From a virus, in IMG/VR virus record IMGVR_UViG_3300018036_000055, positions 1 through 26,291 of that record: a stretch of 26,291 nt of DNA; one strand, given 5' to 3'. The stretch's first letter is position 1; the number at the start of each line of letters is the position of its first letter. This document shows positions 12,963 through 21,300 of the stretch, one piece after another. Below the pieces are notes generated by a model, which worked only from the letters and a program-made list of their open reading frames with translations, searched no databases and was not told where the DNA came from. The translations under genes and the position numbers were made by a program.

Positions 12963-15916
12963 CTCTTTAACTCTACAAATGTTATTGAGGGTGTAATAAA
13001 TCTGACCGCAGTTGCACTTGATAATGAGGTAACATCAGCTTTTAGGTAATATGTTTGTGAACCTGAAAGCGTATCAGAATACAAAACAGATTGAGTATAT
13101 GAAGCCTGACCCTGTGTTCCAGAATTGTTAAAACCCGCAATAAGACTTGTTCCACGGTATAGGTAGTAATTGAATTTACCGTACCCCGAACTTCCAGCAC
13201 CTACAGTTGCAACAAATGAAGAAGCGTTAATTTGCGCTGGCGCACCACTGCGTGAAACAGTAATGGAAGCAAGCGTGGTTTCACCTGAAGATGTATTTAA
13301 ATCTGTAAAACCTGACCCTATCGTAGCTTGTGGAAACGTGATTTGATTAGAGCCAACTTTTGCTGTTGTAATCGCAGCATTTGCAATCTTTGCGTTTGAT
13401 ACGACTAAATCATTTATCTGTGCGGCGCTGGTGATAATACCTGATGCAGCAAGCAAACCACCTGTAATGGTATTTGCCGCTATTTCATTTGCGGTAATCG
13501 TACTGCCTTGTATTTTAGCCGCTGATACTGCGTTTGCCGCTAGTTTAGGTGTAGATATTGCACCATCCGCGATTTCGGTTGCGGTAATTTCACCCGCACC
13601 AATCGATGCATCAGAAACGACAGTTTGCCAATTTGAACCATCCCAATAATAAAGTTTATTGTCTGTTGTTAGAAATACTTGTTGATTTGCAAAGTCACCT
13701 GAAGCGGGCAAAGATGAAACAGGTTCTATTACATCTAGTCCAGCATCAATAAAAATCTGGCGTACACCATTTTCAAAATCTGCATCATCCAAGTATGTTG
13801 ATGTTCCAGATACACCAGATGTAAATGCGGATGCATTGCCCGAATAATCGACCGATTTAAGGAAATAGTATCGTGTTTGATTTAATCCAAGATTAGTGCG
13901 CGTGAAACTATCACCCGCTGAAATTCCAACTTTGGTAGCGCCCGTGCTAGTATTGGTTGTATTTTCATAAATTTCAACAAAGTTTAAATCTGCATCTATT
14001 GGATTAGTCCAGTTAATCGTTATGTATTTGAAACCACCCGTGGCGCTAATCGCTGTAGGCAACGCTGGTGCTGTTGTGTCACCACCTCCAGTAAATGTAA
14101 CCGTGGAATATGCGCCCCTGATACCACTAGCCGTTACCGCACGAACTCTTAACGTGTATTGTACGCCATCAATTAATGGGCTTAGTTCTATGCTGTTGTC
14201 GGGTGAAGTTGTAGAAGCATAGTTGCTATCGGCTGTAGGCTTCCAATCAACTTCAAAGTAACTAACAAAACGGTTTGTCGGTTGATCCCACGATAGAATT
14301 ACACTGTTAATAAACGTGCCATCACCTTGCGTAGAACCGCCGCCAGACGCAGTTAAATTATTAATCGCAAGGTTAGCTGCACCTGTCGTTAAAGTGGTAT
14401 CGTTGCCCGTTATATCGCTTTCTTCTGCCGACCAACTAAACGCCGCTGATGAAGTTTCGCGCAATGTAAGCGCTACACGCAAGTCGCCTTGCTCCGAATT
14501 GTTAGAGAATTGCCAGCCTACCACTTCAAATTCTTTGGCACTCCAACCGTATCGATCAATGGTTAGCGCAATAATGTCACCCGCTTGAACCTCCAACGCT
14601 TCTAGCCCAAATTCAGCGGTTAGCGTCATTTGTTCGCGTGATCTAAACAGCGTCATTTTCGCCAAGCGCTGCGCCATTGTTGATGACGTAGTAAATGGCA
14701 ATGTTAGGTCTAATGGGCTTTCATAGCCATTATCATTCGTTATGAACGTAGAAGAACGTATTTCTGGATAATCTGCCCTGATCCAATTTTGCCCAGCATC
14801 GTTAAACGTACCACGAACAATGTTAAAATTGTCTCTACGGCTATGCTTTGTGGCTAACTGTATTGGGCTTCTTAGATCATCTAGCGTAAATGTTTTTACA
14901 GATGATGTATATTCACCGACTTTTAGCTGCCATTGACCTTGGCCCCAGAACAATGTGCCAGCGCAAGCGGTCATCATATCCGCTAAAATCTCTTGTGGCG
15001 CTTGATCCATGCTTGCAACGCCATTTATTTCATAGCGCTTTTCTGTACCACCGCCAGCTAATGTAACCAATTCATCACATGTATTAGCCGCTGCGCTAAA
15101 CATTGTGTCATTAATCGAATTGCCATCATCCAAACCATAATATTCATTATTTAAAAAATCACGAATACATAACGCTGCATTAGCAGAATAAGCGGTTGTC
15201 GATGAACGTGGATCATATACTTTTTTGCCCTGAACCTTGGCTGTAAATAGTGGGATACCTTCGGCAAATACCGTTTGGTCATATTCCATTCGCACATACA
15301 AACAAGCGACACCCTGACCTTTAAAATTAGTATCTTCATTGCCTGTTGGCGCTGAACCGCCAATATTCCATGACGGGCCATCCGTTAAAGAGCTAAGTGT
15401 CGTATATACGTTCTGATTATCTGCACCGACAAACTTTTTAACCAGAATTGTCTTATTACTATCAGCATCTAACCACTTGCTATCAGTAACAAAGCCATCA
15501 CCATCTAGCGTAACCACTTCGTCATTTACATATACATCACCAATGCTGTTAACTTCATGCCCAGCTAACGCAATAATCATGTGCAAGTATTCGTTACTGT
15601 CGCCAGTGCTTTCAAGGTAGGTAATCACCCCACCTTTGCGCACTTCGCCGTAAACAATTTGCTGCGCGGCTGTTGCTGTTCTTGTGTTGGCTAATAATCC
15701 TTGTTGCGCAAGCGCACCGAAATCTGGTTTAGGCGCAAGCGCTTTCATCACGAATGACATGACCAGCGTAGCGCCAACGGCATAGATAATGGTGGCAGTT
15801 AATGCCGAAACACCCAAAGCAGTCTGGATTGCTGGTATAACAAAATTTGGTTGACGCGGTACATTATCCCAATCGTTCCACCGCTTAACCGTCAAATCGC
15901 CTAATTTATACTTCAT
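12959..15916 (-). CDS. Tail tip / central hub protein J-like with FN3 domains (985 aa)
   Basis: The largest protein. ATG 15916 overlaps the upstream stop as ATGA; a GTG four codons earlier is less likely. Residues about 25-65 hold a hydrophobic stretch (IIYAVGATLVMSFVMKAL) as seen near the start of lambda TipJ relatives. GLLANTRTATAAQQIVYGEV (about 74-93) opens the hub core. Two fibronectin type III modules follow (about 530-620 and 625-715, with YTLRVRAVTASG and YYFLKSVDYSG). A KLYYWDGSNWQ motif and a long alanine/isoleucine helical segment (about 790-860) connect to a C-terminal beta domain. In lambda J, this protein closes the tail and contacts the receptor. Gene order after the tape measure supports it. 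Confidence 0.85.
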   Translation of the reverse strand: MKYKLGDLTVKRWNDWDNVPRQPNFVIPAIQTALGVSALTATIIYAVGATLVMSFVMKALAPKPDFGALAQQGLLANTRTATAAQQIVYGEVRKGGVITYLESTGDSNEYLHMIIALAGHEVNSIGDVYVNDEVVTLDGDGFVTDSKWLDADSNKTILVKKFVGADNQNVYTTLSSLTDGPSWNIGGSAPTGNEDTNFKGQGVACLYVRMEYDQTVFAEGIPLFTAKVQGKKVYDPRSSTTAYSANAALCIRDFLNNEYYGLDDGNSINDTMFSAAANTCDELVTLAGGGTEKRYEINGVASMDQAPQEILADMMTACAGTLFWGQGQWQLKVGEYTSSVKTFTLDDLRSPIQLATKHSRRDNFNIVRGTFNDAGQNWIRADYPEIRSSTFITNDNGYESPLDLTLPFTTSSTMAQRLAKMTLFRSREQMTLTAEFGLEALEVQAGDIIALTIDRYGWSAKEFEVVGWQFSNNSEQGDLRVALTLRETSSAAFSWSAEESDITGNDTTLTTGAANLAINNLTASGGGSTQGDGTFINSVILSWDQPTNRFVSYFEVDWKPTADSNYASTTSPDNSIELSPLIDGVQYTLRVRAVTASGIRGAYSTVTFTGGGDTTAPALPTAISATGGFKYITINWTNPIDADLNFVEIYENTTNTSTGATKVGISAGDSFTRTNLGLNQTRYYFLKSVDYSGNASAFTSGVSGTSTYLDDADFENGVRQIFIDAGLDVIEPVSSLPASGDFANQQVFLTTDNKLYYWDGSNWQTVVSDASIGAGEITATEIADGAISTPKLAANAVSAAKIQGSTITANEIAANTITGGLLAASGIITSAAQINDLVVSNAKIANAAITTAKVGSNQITFPQATIGSGFTDLNTSSGETTLASITVSRSGAPAQINASSFVATVGAGSSGYGKFNYYLYRGTSLIAGFNNSGTQGQASYTQSVLYSDTLSGSQTYYLKADVTSLSSATAVRFITPSITFVELKR

Positions 15917-16332
15917 GCTTTGACCCACGCGCCCGTTATCTGTTCAATCGGCAAAGAACCTATGCCATCATTCGATAAGAATATAGCATTTGTGCCTACA
16001 GATATACCCAATGCTTCACCAATTACCCATCTTCTAGCTTTATCAGTAGTCACCAGCGCCCCCCTTGGCGGCACGTAATCGATCCGTTTTAGCTTTTGAT
16101 CGATTGCTTCATGCAATGTATCTGCCTTAAATACCTTGCGTAATTCTTCACGCTTTAGATACAAGCCATCTTTTGTGTACTTGCCAACCCAATCATCTGC
16201 CCAACCTTCGCCATACATCGCTTTGAACGCATTGTTGGTAAACATAAAGCAATCATTTACATGCCACTGAAACGCCGTATTTCTGTGCTTTGCTATATAT
16301 TCATTCAGCGCATCGATATTAGGTTGTTTCAT
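15913..16332 (-). CDS. DUF6950-like / NlpC-P60-type tail assembly protein (139 aa)
   Basis: Corresponds in position to lambda gene K-type proteins. The motif FQWHVNDCFMF (about 21-31) places a cysteine (C28 from ATG 16332) after W-H-x-x-D/N, as in DUF6950 proteins, a cysteine-peptidase-like family common beside tail tip genes. VPPRGALVTTD (about 87-97) and a histidine-poor C-terminus follow. I do not see a clear catalytic histidine, so activity is uncertain. ATG 16332 is chosen over GTG 16338. The stop overlaps the J-like start by ATGA. A role in tail tip assembly or local cell-wall opening is inferred. Confidence 0.75.
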   Translation of the reverse strand: MKQPNIDALNEYIAKHRNTAFQWHVNDCFMFTNNAFKAMYGEGWADDWVGKYTKDGLYLKREELRKVFKADTLHEAIDQKLKRIDYVPPRGALVTTDKARRWVIGEALGISVGTNAIFLSNDGIGSLPIEQITGAWVKA

Positions 16333-16906
16333 CGCCACTTTTTGTTTCTCTACCCCATACCACCGACTTATCTTGCAATGGCGTTACCCAATCAAAAAAA
16401 GTGTCATCACCAGATAAACCTTTGGCTGTTCTTGTGGCCTTGTGGCTTTCGCTTGTGTATCTGCGCACGTTTGGGCGTTCCAGCGCAATCAATCTGCTTT
16501 CGACGGTCAGCGTAATCGTGGAATAATCGCCACTGTCGTTAATGGTCATTGTGTCCATGTAGCCGCTGAACACTTCCACAACATCAGAAATGCCGCTGAT
16601 ACCCCAATAGATCGTGCATAATCTGCCTTGGTATTCTTCTGCTAATGCGCGGGTTACTATTGTGCTATCTAAGCCATTAAGGGTTAGCGTTGTGCCTTTA
16701 GCTGATAAATCGGATGCTTCCTCTAATCCGTCGATCTGCAAAAGATTACCTGTGCCGCTGTATGTTTGGCTGTTAATGGTTTTGTCGCCGTAGCCCGTCC
16801 ACATGCGAAGATTGCCAGCATCAAAATCCAAATCTACTGCGTAAAACGCTTCAACGCTGCTATCGCTTAATGCAGTAAGTATTGAATTAGGTACTGTTCT
16901 ACTCAT
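16319..16906 (-). CDS. Tail baseplate hub protein, DUF2163/BR0599-like (195 aa)
   Basis: Starts MSRTVPNSILTALSDSSVEA, then a beta-rich region with YAVDLDFD, LRMWTGYGD (about 33-41), a GLEEASDLSAKGTTLTLNGL segment (about 60-79), and RLIALERPNVRRYT (about 137-150). The C-terminal DTFFDWVTPLQDKSVVWG (about 167-184) is the tail-end signature of the DUF2163/BR0599 pair found in gene transfer agents and siphoviruses. The protein forms part of the hub ring under the tail tube, by analogy. It overlaps both neighbours by a few bases, matching the usual order hub, NlpC-type, tip protein. Confidence 0.8.
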   Translation of the reverse strand: MSRTVPNSILTALSDSSVEAFYAVDLDFDAGNLRMWTGYGDKTINSQTYSGTGNLLQIDGLEEASDLSAKGTTLTLNGLDSTIVTRALAEEYQGRLCTIYWGISGISDVVEVFSGYMDTMTINDSGDYSTITLTVESRLIALERPNVRRYTSESHKATRTAKGLSGDDTFFDWVTPLQDKSVVWGRETKSGDETT

Positions 16907-17502
16907 AGCGCTTCCATTGCTCCAAACGTAATGCCATAGATACTAGCACTGTTTACTGTCCATGCTTGTTCATTGCTGGTTAGTCTAAATTCACCTTCGG
17001 GTGATGTTAAATCCACGTTTAAATTTGTATATGAACCCCTTAGTGCTGGCCATATTTCCAGATTAGAAGCGCTGCCAGTACCTACATAATCTTGCAACAC
17101 CTTGTGCAAACGATATTTGCCGCCTGAAACTATACCAAAATAATCACCAGCCTTTAGCGTTCTACCGCTAGTTACGACAGAAGTAATAGTACGATTACCA
17201 ACACCACCCGTGATGGTCATACCCGTTGCCGTTCCGCGTGGTGAAGTAGCGCTAGGATCATGCAAACGAAACGTACCATGTTGACCACGCAAGCTAACTA
17301 AAAAGGCTATCCACGCTTCTGCGTCTGCCCTGTTCATAGGTGGAAGTGTTACATCTGCTTCCCACGCTTCGCCGCTGTATGTGTGGGCCTGTCCAGCAAA
17401 AGTAAACGGGCTGCGCGAATATGCTACTGCATTCACCGCCCGTAACTGTATCGATGCAATGCCTATGTTTGTTGGCAACGCTAAAGGGTAACTAATAGCC
17501 AT
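16903..17502 (-). CDS. Distal tail/hub minor tail protein (199 aa)
   Basis: Contains SPFTFAGQAHTYSGEAWEAD (about 31-50) then VTLPPMNRADAEAWIAFL (about 51-68), followed by RGQHGTFRLHDPSATSPRGT, and a central LKAGDYFGIVSGGKYRLHKV (about 116-135), ending in a strand-rich LRGSYTNLN region. The pattern T-L-P-P-M-x-R-A-D-A-E-A-W recurs in minor tail proteins located between tape measure and hub genes, the place of the distal tail protein. There are no catalytic residues. Coupling is by TAATG with the tape measure and ATGA with the hub gene. The role in linking tube to hub comes from position. Confidence 0.75.
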   Translation of the reverse strand: MAISYPLALPTNIGIASIQLRAVNAVAYSRSPFTFAGQAHTYSGEAWEADVTLPPMNRADAEAWIAFLVSLRGQHGTFRLHDPSATSPRGTATGMTITGGVGNRTITSVVTSGRTLKAGDYFGIVSGGKYRLHKVLQDYVGTGSASNLEIWPALRGSYTNLNVDLTSPEGEFRLTSNEQAWTVNSASIYGITFGAMEAL

Positions 17503-19355
17503 TATGCAAACGCCCTTCCATAACCACCACCACGCCTTTTAGCATCTACCACCGCTGATTTTGCACTGTTAGCTATTTCTGGCATTAGTGATCTGATTTC
17601 TGTTCTTACTGTCTGTTGAACGCCCGTTGATACGTTAATTGTTTGGTTTACGATAACATCACCGCCACCGTTAGGCTGTAGCGTTCCATTCATAGAGGGG
17701 TAAAAGACTTCTGGCCCACGTTCACCAACCACAATGCCTTTACCCGCTTCTACTGGCCCACCATATGCACCCGCACCACCCGTAGGAACGTAGCCGCCAC
17801 CCATAGCTGGTGAATAACCGAATGCACCCATTACGGCATTAACAAGCTGTTGCACGACCAAAACGCGGTACAATTCTTTGATTACAGCTTGCGCCATAGA
17901 TTTAAATGCATCTTTTACACTGCCCGTACCATCTGCCAGCGCCATTAAACTATCTTCTAGTGATTTAGCAAATGTATTAGCAACGCTAGTATAATCGACT
18001 AATTCACCTGTTGCGATCTGGTATTGTTGCGTAGCTACCGCTGTTGCTTGGGCGTGTTGTGCTTCTGTAATCGCGCCGATTTCCCTAGCACGATTTAGCT
18101 TTTCCATGTTTTGATTGTATTCTGTCGTAGCATCGATCAGAGGCTTAAAGCGCTTTGCAAAGTTAGCCAATTCGTTTTGTTCTTTGCGTCTAGCTGATGC
18201 AGCTTGCCGTGCTGCCGATTGCCTGTCACGCTCCGCTTTTCGCCCCGCCGCCCGTGCTTTTCTTGCTGCGTCTGTGTCTTGGGTTACAGGCATATTCATT
18301 AGCGCTTCTTCACCTCGTAATGGTAAGAAGTTACTAAAGTTGCCCTCTGTCACCGCGCTTTGTAGCGCACTTGATACACCCGCTGCGCTTGTTTCCATTT
18401 TCTCCATCAATCCAAGCGCTACAGCTATCATTTCGCCCAATGAACGTGATGATCTAGCTGCATTAACTAATTCATCGGACATGTTTTCACTAGCCATGCC
18501 AGCTTTCAACACTTCTTGTGAAAACCTCAACATAGCCGCCGACATTTCTTCATCGGTAGAGGCTTCATTCATTGCCACTACCGCATCACGCAAACGTATC
18601 GCACTATCCAAACCAACGCCGAATTGATCCATCAGATTAACTAAGTTGTTAATCTCGTTAGTGTCTGTGATGCCTAAATCTCTAAATGCTTGTGCATTGT
18701 CTTGCAGCAATCGCAGCGCATCTGTTCCAAGGGTAACGGTTTTAGTAAATGTTTCAGTTAATTCTAGCCGTAGTGTTCGTGCATCTTGCAAAGTTTTGTA
18801 CAAGTCAAATTCTGCAAACGCGAATGCGCTATCACGAACATGAATAGCCAATGCGCCATATTCTGTTGTTAGATCGGCAACGCTGGTTAAGGCTTGGCGC
18901 TGCAATTCTTTAGCCCGATCAAGTTTATCGGCTAAGTCATCTAGTTTGTCAGCGGTTGTTTCGGCTGCGCCACCCATAGACGTAAAGGCTGCAATAATTG
19001 GAAAACCAATAGCTGCGATAACACCTAGAATAGGCGCTACTGTTCCAAGCGCACCACCCATAACGGCAAATCCACCAGCTAATTGTGGTAGCTGCATACC
19101 AAGAACGCGGAACATATTTGTTCCCATCGATGCTTGCACGGCAATATCGCCTAGCTGGTTTGCAGTGTTTTGGAATACAAAGCGCGATTGCGCCGACATA
19201 TTGGTGAACTTACTAAAGCGACCACCCATTTTATCAACGGCTGTTCCCGCTTGCGTGGCGCTACTAGCAATATTCTTTGTTGCGTTAGTAAATTGATCTG
19301 CACCTTGCTTTGCGCCAGTGCTATCAATGTTTAGTCTGAGTGTTGGCCCTGCCAT
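17502..19355 (-). CDS. Tape measure protein (617 aa)
   Basis: Sets tail length and is ejected with DNA. ATG 19355 is preferred (GGAGC upstream) over GTG 19364. The N-terminus (MAGPTLRLNIDSTGAKQGAD) and helices to about 95 are followed by a glycine-rich hydrophobic stretch at about 95-135 (GGFAVMGGALGTVAPILGVI and on), typical of tape measures. Long heptad-rich helices (about 140-300, 365-480) and a C-terminal hydrophobic patch complete it. The GGYVPTGGAGAYGGPVEAGK and VGERGPEVFYPS motif near 535-570 is a known tape-measure tail signature. At about 0.15 nm per residue the tail would be near 90 nm. It overlaps the GT frame by 32 bases. Confidence 0.92.
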   Translation of the reverse strand: MAGPTLRLNIDSTGAKQGADQFTNATKNIASSATQAGTAVDKMGGRFSKFTNMSAQSRFVFQNTANQLGDIAVQASMGTNMFRVLGMQLPQLAGGFAVMGGALGTVAPILGVIAAIGFPIIAAFTSMGGAAETTADKLDDLADKLDRAKELQRQALTSVADLTTEYGALAIHVRDSAFAFAEFDLYKTLQDARTLRLELTETFTKTVTLGTDALRLLQDNAQAFRDLGITDTNEINNLVNLMDQFGVGLDSAIRLRDAVVAMNEASTDEEMSAAMLRFSQEVLKAGMASENMSDELVNAARSSRSLGEMIAVALGLMEKMETSAAGVSSALQSAVTEGNFSNFLPLRGEEALMNMPVTQDTDAARKARAAGRKAERDRQSAARQAASARRKEQNELANFAKRFKPLIDATTEYNQNMEKLNRAREIGAITEAQHAQATAVATQQYQIATGELVDYTSVANTFAKSLEDSLMALADGTGSVKDAFKSMAQAVIKELYRVLVVQQLVNAVMGAFGYSPAMGGGYVPTGGAGAYGGPVEAGKGIVVGERGPEVFYPSMNGTLQPNGGGDVIVNQTINVSTGVQQTVRTEIRSLMPEIANSAKSAVVDAKRRGGGYGRAFA

Positions 19356-19644
19356 ATTCTTCACGCTCCGATCTATCTAACGCTGATACAAACCTTGCCA
19401 ATCGTTGCCGTTCTATTGGGCAGTCAATGCCAGCATGTGCGCAGTATGCCATAATTTCGCTGAAGGGTATAGGCCCGACACCATTGAAGCCTAGCGGTCT
19501 ACTGTTCCGCAACGTGTGGAATGCCGACCATGCTAAAAGGTTTCGCGGTAATGGCTTATCTTTAATATTTAGCGCACCCTTTGCAATCAAATATGCTTCG
19601 TCTTTTGGCGTATATTGGTATGACCAAAGAAGTGCGCTGATTAG
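19324..19644 (-). CDS. T part of tail chaperone GT, read by -1 frameshifting
   Basis: This frame continues gene G after a -1 shift. From C19644 it reads LISALLWSYQYTPKDEAYLI, then the conserved T-type region with LLAWSAFHTLRNSRPLGFN and PIPFSEIMAYC, ending at 19324 (106 residues after the shift; the fusion is 265 residues in all). No stop occurs between the slippery site and the region I recognise. The only internal start is a poor TTG at 19590, so independent expression is unlikely. In lambda, gpGT binds the tape measure and recruits tail tube subunits. It sits directly before the tape measure here, as expected. The 3' end overlaps the tape measure by 32 bases. Confidence 0.8.
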   Translation of the reverse strand, partial: LISALLWSYQYTPKDEAYLIAKGALNIKDKPLPRNLLAWSAFHTLRNSRPLGFNGVGPIPFSEIMAYCAHAGIDCPIERQRLARFVSALDRSEREEYGRANTQTKH

Positions 19645-20120
19645 TTTTTTTCCGTTTCCTTATCTGCTTCTGTTACGAAATTCGCTAAATCTTCAACGTA
19701 TGATGCAAAATCAATGAAGAACTGCGATATTTCATCAATCCTAACATCAGCTAATGCCATAAAATGATCTTTGTCGCATTCCATTTCTGCACCATCGTTT
19801 TGTATGTTGGTATTCCACGCAACGACACACGCATCAAACAATGCTTCGAACTGTCGCTTACCTAGTTCTTTATTTAGTTCCGCTGTTTGGCGTGTGAATT
19901 TGTCTCTATCGTCTATGTCTTGCGCGGCTTGTATTGCCTGAACCTGTCGATACAGGTCTATTTCTTCGCGTAGCTTTATTAGGTCTGGATTGATCCAACC
20001 ACCAGCGCGGCACTTAATTTCTATAAATGTTTTCTTTTTGCCTGATAGAAAGTTTAGTTCACTAGAAAATTCTCTGCGAAATATCTGATCTGACATTTTC
20101 GGCTTAGATAATTTTAGCAT
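19641..20120 (-). CDS. Tail assembly chaperone G (159 aa)
   Basis: Starts MLKLSKPKMSDQIFRREFSS with AAAGGA six bases upstream, then a compact basic region FLSGKKKTFIEIKCRAGG (about 24-41). A long helix follows (IDLYRQVQAIQAAQDIDDRD, about 54-73; LNKELGKRQFEALFDACVVAWN, about 82-103), and the protein ends in an acidic/lysine stretch TEADKETEKN. The stop follows the slippery heptamer. Position between the tail tube and tape measure, and the frameshifted continuation, match the lambda gpG/gpGT pair that coats the tape measure during tail assembly. The sequence itself is not close to lambda. Confidence 0.8.
   Translation of the reverse strand: MLKLSKPKMSDQIFRREFSSELNFLSGKKKTFIEIKCRAGGWINPDLIKLREEIDLYRQVQAIQAAQDIDDRDKFTRQTAELNKELGKRQFEALFDACVVAWNTNIQNDGAEMECDKDHFMALADVRIDEISQFFIDFASYVEDLANFVTEADKETEKN
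19644..19650 (-). other. Programmed -1 ribosomal frameshift site A AAA AAC
   Basis: On the minus strand the heptamer A AAA AAC (19650-19644) is in the correct frame and directly followed by the TAA stop of gene G (19643-19641). It fits X XXY YYZ exactly. An AAGGA sequence (19661-19657) lies six bases upstream and may act as an internal Shine-Dalgarno stimulator. The -1 frame continues open into a T-type protein. Confidence 0.8.
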
Positions 20121-20144
20121 CGGTTATCCTTTGTCGGTATGGCA

Positions 20145-20173
20145 GGGGGCAAGCTACCGACTAACCCGCCCCC
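20145..20173 (-). terminator. Hairpin ahead of the tail chaperone gene
   Basis: GGGGGC (20145-20150 on +) pairs with GCCCCC (20168-20173), a 6-bp GC stem with a 17-base loop, in the 65-base interval between the 51-residue gene and G. No T-run follows on the minus strand, so it might attenuate or stabilise RNA without stopping transcription. It lies in one of the few spaces in the late strand. Confidence 0.35.
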
Positions 20174-20185
20174 CTAAGTGCTGCA

Positions 20186-20341
20186 CTATTCTGTCGGTTT
20201 GTGCTGCTTTTGGGTTGCCAGCTTGGGTTTGTCGGCAAGGCCCAATTTCTTAGCGGCTTCTTCTGTGATCTTATCGCCCTTGCGATAGACTACAGTTTTA
20301 CCGTCTACTTCAGCGCTAAACTTAACTTGGGCTATAAACAT
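20186..20341 (-). CDS. Small lysine-rich protein after the tail tube (51 aa)
   Basis: Found by hand translation from 20341 to 20186; the start overlaps the tail-tube stop (TAATG). It begins MFIAQVKFSAEVDGKTVVYR, a strand pair, then KGDKITEEAAKKLGLADKPK, a helix typical of small phage proteins whose helix contacts a partner, and a basic polar tail. Its position between the tube and the chaperone resembles small unassigned tail genes. It is probably real, since without it a 220-base gap would exist on a strand without gaps. Confidence 0.7.
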   Translation of the reverse strand: MFIAQVKFSAEVDGKTVVYRKGDKITEEAAKKLGLADKPKLATQKQHKPTE

Positions 20342-21288
20342 TAGCTTACTGCCCGTGTTAGCTTCACTGATGCATCTTCTGTTGTTTCGTCATACATTGC
20401 GCGAATTGTTACGTCTTGCATCGCTGCTGTACCAGTGAAATCTAGGTTGCCAGCCGTAAATTTGCATGTAGGGAATGCAAGCGTATATTTAGACCCTGAA
20501 ACAGAACCTAGTGGGAATGTCAGCGCGAATTGGCTATGGTCACTGTCACGCGCTGCGTTGTAGATCGCCGCAAAGTTGCTATCGACATACATACGCGCCG
20601 TGATTTCTGCCATCAGCGCACCCTTTGTGATCCCGCCTTTAGCAAAATCGCTGCCCAGCTTGTTCTGCGCTTCACGACCTTCATATGTGAAATTGATTGT
20701 CGCGCTTTCGAATGCGTCTAGCGTATAACCCGCCATTGTAATCGTTCCAACGTCCAAGCCGCTAGATAGTGGCGTTCTTTCGGTCTGGTCTGTGTATGTC
20801 GCACCAGTGATTGCCGTTGTCGAACTATCTGATGAACCCATGCCCAGCAAATCGAATGCAAAAGTAATATCTGCGTTAGATGTTAGGGTAATCGAACCGC
20901 CTGACACTTCTACGCCCGTGTAGCGCATCATCGTATTTGTTCCACCGTCACCCGCTGCAATGGCGTTTTCTACTGTGAACGTCTGTGTGGTTTTGGCGTT
21001 CTTTAATACGTCTGTTGTCCATGTGCCTTGAAGTAGGCTTTCTAGCATATCGTCATAAGCGCCATAAACTAGCGTTCCAGACATATTGCCTGTTACATCG
21101 ATGCCGCCAATGGATGTTTCTACGGCTTCGCCTTTACCCGCTAGTGATCGATGTTCAATAATGCTTGGTGTAGCAGTCATATTGATAGGTACATCACTAT
21201 TCGTAAATGACGGTGTTGATGGTGTTGTATTAGCAGATGTTTCAGCCACAAAAGCTGATCTTAGCTGATTTGATGCAATGCCAACCAT
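20341..21288 (-). CDS. Major tail tube protein (315 aa)
   Basis: Forms stacked hexameric rings of the tail tube. The start ATG 21288 is preceded by a perfect AGGAGG eight bases upstream, the strongest ribosome site I saw, fitting a highly made protein. Motifs: VGIASNQLRSAFVAETSANT (2-21); IEHRSLAGKGEAVETSIGG (about 44-62); LVYGAYDDMLESLLQGTWTT (about 73-92) with the tube's conserved Y-D-D-L-L-E pattern; then beta-rich domains, including GYTLDAFESATINFTYEGRE, ending MYDETTEDASVKLTRAVS. It is related to Phage_tube_2-type tail tube proteins. Neighbours are the tail terminator upstream and a 51-residue protein downstream. Confidence 0.88.
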   Translation of the reverse strand: MVGIASNQLRSAFVAETSANTTPSTPSFTNSDVPINMTATPSIIEHRSLAGKGEAVETSIGGIDVTGNMSGTLVYGAYDDMLESLLQGTWTTDVLKNAKTTQTFTVENAIAAGDGGTNTMMRYTGVEVSGGSITLTSNADITFAFDLLGMGSSDSSTTAITGATYTDQTERTPLSSGLDVGTITMAGYTLDAFESATINFTYEGREAQNKLGSDFAKGGITKGALMAEITARMYVDSNFAAIYNAARDSDHSQFALTFPLGSVSGSKYTLAFPTCKFTAGNLDFTGTAAMQDVTIRAMYDETTEDASVKLTRAVS

Positions 21289-21300
21289 GTTTGTGGCCTC

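Noticed and set aside
6901-15916. Diversity-generating retroelement acting on fibre genes
   Set aside because: No reverse transcriptase or template-repeat pair is seen in the window, and repeats in the fibres are in-frame tandem units.
16991-17004. TCACC-TTCG-GGTGA hairpin as a further member of the TTCG hairpin set
   Set aside because: It is in the middle of the distal tail gene, not after a stop, and encodes ordinary residues, so it is probably a coding coincidence.
18115-19296. + strand frames of 65-170 codons opposite the tape measure gene
   Set aside because: Alanine/serine-rich antisense frames from an alanine-rich helix gene; no ribosome sites, wrong strand for the region.
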